Source: Acidobacteriota bacterium (GTDB lineage: Bacteria > Acidobacteriota > Vicinamibacteria > Vicinamibacterales > UBA2999). Taken from it: a DNA stretch of 64,000 nucleotides. Location: assembly GCA_030697165.1 (NCBI GenBank), contig JAUYQQ010000009.1, positions 1 to 64,000 of the forward strand, in the 5' to 3' direction. This document shows positions 60,726-64,000 of the stretch, piece by piece. Under the pieces are notes generated by a model, which saw only the letters and a program-made list of their open reading frames with translations, had not been told where the DNA came from and made no database searches. Position 1 is the first letter of the stretch, and every line of letters begins with the position of its first letter. Both the position numbers and the translations under genes were made by a program.

Positions 60726-63362
60726 ATGCCGACGTTTATCTCGCGATTGCTTGATCTCGTGCTTCGCCGCCAGCGCGAAGACCGCTTGTCGGAAGAGATC
60801 CAGGCGCATCTCGACCTGCTGGCTGACGACTACGTCGCGCAGGGGATGTCGCCCGCCGACGCGCGGCTCGCGGCACGGAAGGCATTCGGCGGGGTGGATC
60901 AGGTGAAGGAGCGCTATCGCGACCAGCGCGGTCTGCCCATGATTGATGCGCTCACTCAGGACGCCCGCTACGGCATCCGGATGCTCGGCAAGGAGCCCCT
61001 GCTCACCGCCGCTGCGGTGCTCGCCCTGGGCATCGGCATCGGTGCGACGAACACGGTGTTCACGATGGTGAACGCGTTCCTGCTGCGGGACCTGCCGGTG
61101 AAGGATGGGCATGAGTTGGTGGCCTTCGGCACCCGCAACATCGAGTCGTCTCGCCCCGGCGGCGTCTCGGTCCAGGAATTCCGCGAGTGGCAGGCCGAGC
61201 TCACGTCCGTCAAGGACCTGCTTGCCTATCGCTCGCGACCAGCCACGCTGCGTGGCGACGGCGTCACGCCCGACCAAATCTGGCTCTACCACCTGTCGGA
61301 ACGGTCCTTCGAGATCCTTGGCCTGTCGCCCCAGTTGGGCCGCGTCTTCACGGCCGAAGATGAGCGGGCCGGCGCACCGCCCACCGTGGTTATTTCCCAT
61401 GCCTTGTGGCAGCGCCGGTATGGCGGCGACCCGGCGATTCTTGGCCGCAGCGCGTTGATCGGCGACATCGCGGCGACCGTGATCGGCGTGATGCCGCCCG
61501 GCGAGAGCTTTCCAGCCATCGCGGAAGCCTGGCAGCCGCTGACGCTGTTGCCGGGGGTGGACACTCAGCCGCGCAGTACGCGCAACTTGTCGGTCCTGGG
61601 ACGTCTCGTGCCAGGCGCCACGCTCGCCATGGCCCGGACCGAGATGGCAATGGTCGGCGACCGCGATGCCACCTTGCACCCCGAGGCCAACAAGACGATT
61701 CGACCACGCGTGGTAACCACGGCCGAGTACAGCAACGGTGGCTGGTGGCAGATCTTCCCGGCGCTGATCCTCGTCGCCGCGCTGGTGTTGCTGGTCACGT
61801 GTGCGAATACGGCGACCCTGCTGCTGGCCAGGGCCGCCTCCCGATCGCGTGAGATCGCGCTGCGCGTGTCGCTCGGCGCCACCCGCGGCCGCATCGTGCG
61901 CCAGCTGATGATCGAAAGCCTCGCGCTTGCCGTGACCGCAGGCGGCGTGGCCTATCTTGTCTCGATCGCGGGCATCCGCTTCGTCGACTACACGATGCGA
62001 AACGTCACGGTTCGTCCGCAGTGGACCGTGTTGACGATGGACCCACCGGTGCTGCTCTTCCTGGGCGGGTTATGCCTGGTGACACCAATCCTGTTTGGAT
62101 TGTTGCCGGCGTGGCACCTGTCGCGCACGAACGGCAGCGAGATGCTGAAAGAGGGCGGCCGCAACACCACGTCGCGGCGTGCCTTCCGCTGGACCAGCGG
62201 ACTCGTCGTCGCGGAGATCGCGCTGTCGCTGGTCGTGCTCGTCTGCACCGGCATCCTGATCAATACGATGTGGTCGCTACGTGCCGCCGATCGCGTCTTC
62301 GACATCGACCACCTCGTCACCGCTACGCTGACGCTGCCGGCGTCGTACCGGACGGCCGACCAGCGGCTGAGTTTCGTGAACCGTCTTGGCGAACGGCTGC
62401 GCGCGAATCCGGCGATCGCGGGCGCCAGCCTCGCAAGCCTCATGCCGCTGTCAGGAATGTCGCCGTTGCGCCGTCTCGGACTCCCAAACGCGCCGGTCAC
62501 CAGCACCCCGGGCGGGCCCGACATTGGTGTGATCAGCGTGGGCGCCGGCTACTTCCAGTCGCTGGGCATTTCGGTCCTGCACGGGCGGGATTTTGCCGAC
62601 AGCGACGTCGCGGGCTCGCCCGTGGCGATCGTCAACCGGCGGTTCGCCGAAGTGCATTTCCCCAACACCGATCCCCTCGGTCAACAAATTCAGGCGGTCG
62701 AGATCGGCAAGGAGCAGGACGCCGTGTGGCTCACCATCGTCGGCATCTCGCCGTCGGTCCGCCAGGCGATCGTGACGGAAGCACCGCCGGTGGTCTACGT
62801 GCCCTACCGTGGCGAAGCACTGCCGCGGCTGGATCTCATCGTGCGGGCGGCCGGCATCAGCGCGGCTCTGGCGCCAACATTGCGCGAAGAGCTGAAGGCG
62901 ATTGATGACTCCATCCCGTTGGTGTCGCCGCAGACCTCGGAAGAGATGATGTCGGTCCGGTTATTCACGCACAACCTGACCGCCGGCTTGTTCATCGCGC
63001 TGGGCGCGGTGGTCTTGCTGGTGTCAACGGCCGGTCTTTACGCGATCACCTCGCATGCCGTCACCATCCGCACCCAGGAGATCGGTGTGCGCATGGCGGT
63101 CGGCGCATCGGCGGGCGACATCGGCTGGATGATCGGCCGGAGGGCGATCGGGTTGATCGTGGCGTCCAGTGCGATCGGCGTAGCCGCCACGTACGCCTCG
63201 CGAGATCTGATGAAGACGTTCGTGGCGCAGGCCGGATCCAGCAACTGGCCCTTGGTGGCGGCGGTCGCGGCGGTTCTCGGTGTCGTGGCGCTCGTCGCGG
63301 CGGTGATTCCGGCCCGCCGGGCGACGCGGATGAGTCCGGTCGCTGCGCTTCGTCACGACTGA
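60726..63362 (+). CDS. ADOP-type ABC transporter permease, full-length, paired with PadR
   Basis: An 878-residue member of the family with the ADOP N-terminal segment (RRQREDRLSEEIQAHLDLLA and DARLAARKAFGGVDQVKERY), first helix after YGIRMLGKEPLLTAAAVLAL, two MacB domains, and FtsX blocks with TCANTATLLLARAASRSREI and TQEIGVRMAVGASAGDIGWM. It ends RMSPVAALRHD. It lies downstream of the PadR gene with an intervening repeat and no clear RBS. No ATPase is near. Confidence 0.9.
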   Translation: MPTFISRLLDLVLRRQREDRLSEEIQAHLDLLADDYVAQGMSPADARLAARKAFGGVDQVKERYRDQRGLPMIDALTQDARYGIRMLGKEPLLTAAAVLALGIGIGATNTVFTMVNAFLLRDLPVKDGHELVAFGTRNIESSRPGGVSVQEFREWQAELTSVKDLLAYRSRPATLRGDGVTPDQIWLYHLSERSFEILGLSPQLGRVFTAEDERAGAPPTVVISHALWQRRYGGDPAILGRSALIGDIAATVIGVMPPGESFPAIAEAWQPLTLLPGVDTQPRSTRNLSVLGRLVPGATLAMARTEMAMVGDRDATLHPEANKTIRPRVVTTAEYSNGGWWQIFPALILVAALVLLVTCANTATLLLARAASRSREIALRVSLGATRGRIVRQLMIESLALAVTAGGVAYLVSIAGIRFVDYTMRNVTVRPQWTVLTMDPPVLLFLGGLCLVTPILFGLLPAWHLSRTNGSEMLKEGGRNTTSRRAFRWTSGLVVAEIALSLVVLVCTGILINTMWSLRAADRVFDIDHLVTATLTLPASYRTADQRLSFVNRLGERLRANPAIAGASLASLMPLSGMSPLRRLGLPNAPVTSTPGGPDIGVISVGAGYFQSLGISVLHGRDFADSDVAGSPVAIVNRRFAEVHFPNTDPLGQQIQAVEIGKEQDAVWLTIVGISPSVRQAIVTEAPPVVYVPYRGEALPRLDLIVRAAGISAALAPTLREELKAIDDSIPLVSPQTSEEMMSVRLFTHNLTAGLFIALGAVVLLVSTAGLYAITSHAVTIRTQEIGVRMAVGASAGDIGWMIGRRAIGLIVASSAIGVAATYASRDLMKTFVAQAGSSNWPLVAAVAAVLGVVALVAAVIPARRATRMSPVAALRHD

Positions 63363-63402
63363 GAGGCGGCGACCGCCATGGAGGCCGCGGCCTCTGGTCG
63401 CG

Positions 63403-63496
63403 GTGGGGCTCGGGGGCTCGTCGCGACGCGACTCGTAGGGCTCACTTCGTTCGTGGGGATTTTCCCTACGAGGGCGCGAGAGCGCCCGAGCCCCAC
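63403..63496. repeat. Nested inverted-repeat element
   Basis: An outer pair, GTGGGGCTCGGG (63403-63414) and CCCGAGCCCCAC (63485-63496), encloses an inner pair, CTCGTAGGG (63432-63440) and CCCTACGAG (63464-63472). A further direct copy of CCGAGCCCCACGA follows at about 63508. The 225-base gap (63363-63587) holds no gene that I can support. The element could be a strong terminator or a small dispersed repeat. Confidence 0.6.
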
Positions 63497-63587
63497 GATG
63501 GTCCGCCGGACCGAGCCCCACGAGCGACCCGTCCCGCCGTAGCGCGAAGCGCGAAGGAGGAAGCGAGCCCTGCTGAGCCTGGCCGGA

Positions 63588-63962
63588 TCACCAGAACGCG
63601 GGCGGATAGCGCCGGCGAATGATGCGGTCTTTGGTCAGGAGACCCGTGGCCCGAATCGCCGCCTGCGCCACGATCATCCGGTCGAACGGGTCTCGGGTCC
63701 AACTCTGGGCCACGGCCTCCCGTGCCACGCGGGGAAACGGCAGGTCGCAGATCGCCAGACCGATTCGGCCCGCCAGGTCGTCGATGACGGCGTTACCCGG
63801 GGTGGTCGTGCGCTTGGTTTCGAACAGGTACTGCAGTTCCAGCACCACCGCTGGCGATACGAGCAGGTCGTGCTCCTCCACTGCCCGGCGTCCAGCGGCC
63901 GACAATCGCCGGTGCTCGCCGGCGAAGAGCCACGCGACCACGTGCGTGTCCAGGTAGATCAC
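63588..63962 (-). CDS. VapC-type PIN-domain toxin
   Basis: A 124-residue PIN-domain protein from a GTG start. It begins MIYLDTHVVAWLFAGEHRRL and has the acidic residues of the VapC active site: D5 and the VLELQYLFET Glu, and the Asp in SWTRDPFDRMIVAQA. The GTG overlaps the stop of the upstream partner by 4 bases (GTGA). VapC proteins are toxic RNases. Its antitoxin is mostly outside the window. Confidence 0.88.
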   Translation of the reverse strand: MIYLDTHVVAWLFAGEHRRLSAAGRRAVEEHDLLVSPAVVLELQYLFETKRTTTPGNAVIDDLAGRIGLAICDLPFPRVAREAVAQSWTRDPFDRMIVAQAAIRATGLLTKDRIIRRRYPPAFW

Positions 63963-64000
63963 GGCCGCCAGGTGTCGCTCCAGTCGATCGAGACGAGGTC
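63959..64000 (-). CDS. C-terminal fragment of the partner (antitoxin) of the PIN toxin
   Basis: Only the last 13 codons before TGA are visible (ending SIDWSDTWRP). Position (4-base overlap with the toxin) marks it as the antitoxin. Too short to assign to a DNA-binding family. Confidence 0.55.
   Translation of the reverse strand, partial: DLVSIDWSDTWRP

Overview
The window is high-GC bacterial chromosome with tightly packed genes, many overlapping by 1-19 bases. It most likely comes from the Acidobacteriota, probably a Vicinamibacteria-like lineage. This is inferred from gene content: several very large orphan MacB/FtsX permeases of the acidobacterial 'ADOP' type with PadR regulators, exported PQQ-type beta-propellers, DUF885 and M28 hydrolases, an M56 peptidase fused to TonB-type domains, and futalosine-pathway menaquinone genes. 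There is no rRNA, CRISPR array, prophage or recognisable insertion sequence. One tRNA gene, tRNA-Ala(GGC), is present.

Layout. 1-4.2 kb: a BNR-repeat protein, a TSUP exporter, a cupredoxin-like lipoprotein and a fatty-acid-hydroxylase-like membrane protein, then the tRNA. 4.3-11.9 kb: ADOP permeases, one intact, one decayed, and one intact with a PadR gene and a clear palindromic operator. 11.9-16.8 kb: a PAS/Cys-cluster protein, a YcaQ/AlkZ-like protein, a flavin monooxygenase, an amidohydrolase and an apparently exported methyltransferase. 16.9-26.5 kb: three toxin-antitoxin or toxin-antitoxin-like pairs (an AbiEii-type nucleotidyltransferase pair, VapBC, and a second nucleotidyltransferase pair), mixed with a PQQ propeller carrying EF-hands, a DUF885 hydrolase, a DsbA/DsbB pair and an M28 peptidase. 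26.6-34.1 kb: a CcmH-like protein, a Ser/Thr kinase with TPRs, an SMP-30 lactonase, and an operon of a di-heme peroxidase and a catalase-family protein. 34.1-40.1 kb: a RegB/RegA-type redox two-component system, a hybrid kinase and a BlaI/M56 pair. 40.2-47.9 kb: a cytochrome c-PQQ dehydrogenase, a KaiC-like ATPase coupled to a histidine kinase, mqnB and mqnD, and a Gfo/Idh/MocA oxidoreductase. 48.1-52.2 kb: a three-gene operon of a membrane Ser/Thr kinase, an M48 metalloprotease with TPRs and a secreted protein. 52.3-58.3 kb: a repeat-bearing secreted protein, a PQQ propeller, fluC, a TonB-dependent receptor and a YeeE/TsuA-type transporter. 58.3-64 kb: a truncated ADOP permease, a four-helix-bundle protein, a PadR/ADOP pair and a VapBC pair running off the end.

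Functional themes. Several genes point to respiration and redox sensing: futalosine menaquinone synthesis, a quinone/thiol-sensing RegB homologue, quinohaemoproteins, periplasmic peroxide enzymes and disulfide formation. Signalling is heavy, with two Ser/Thr kinases, three histidine kinases and a KaiC-like ATPase.

The less ordinary features are noncoding or structural. A heptanucleotide repeat (GGGATCA-type) lies inside the N-terminal coding part of one secreted-protein gene and in a second divergent promoter region. A family of about 8-bp TGATTTGG-type repeats surrounds a PadR gene and abuts a truncated permease. Perfect palindromes sit directly at the start codons of toxin-antitoxin and regulator genes, suggesting nearly leaderless autoregulated transcripts. 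No single region can be called a wholly new system from sequence alone. The best candidates for follow-up are the kinase-M48 protease-secreted protein operon, the KaiC-like/kinase unit, the peroxidase-catalase pair and the possibly phase-variable heptamer locus.
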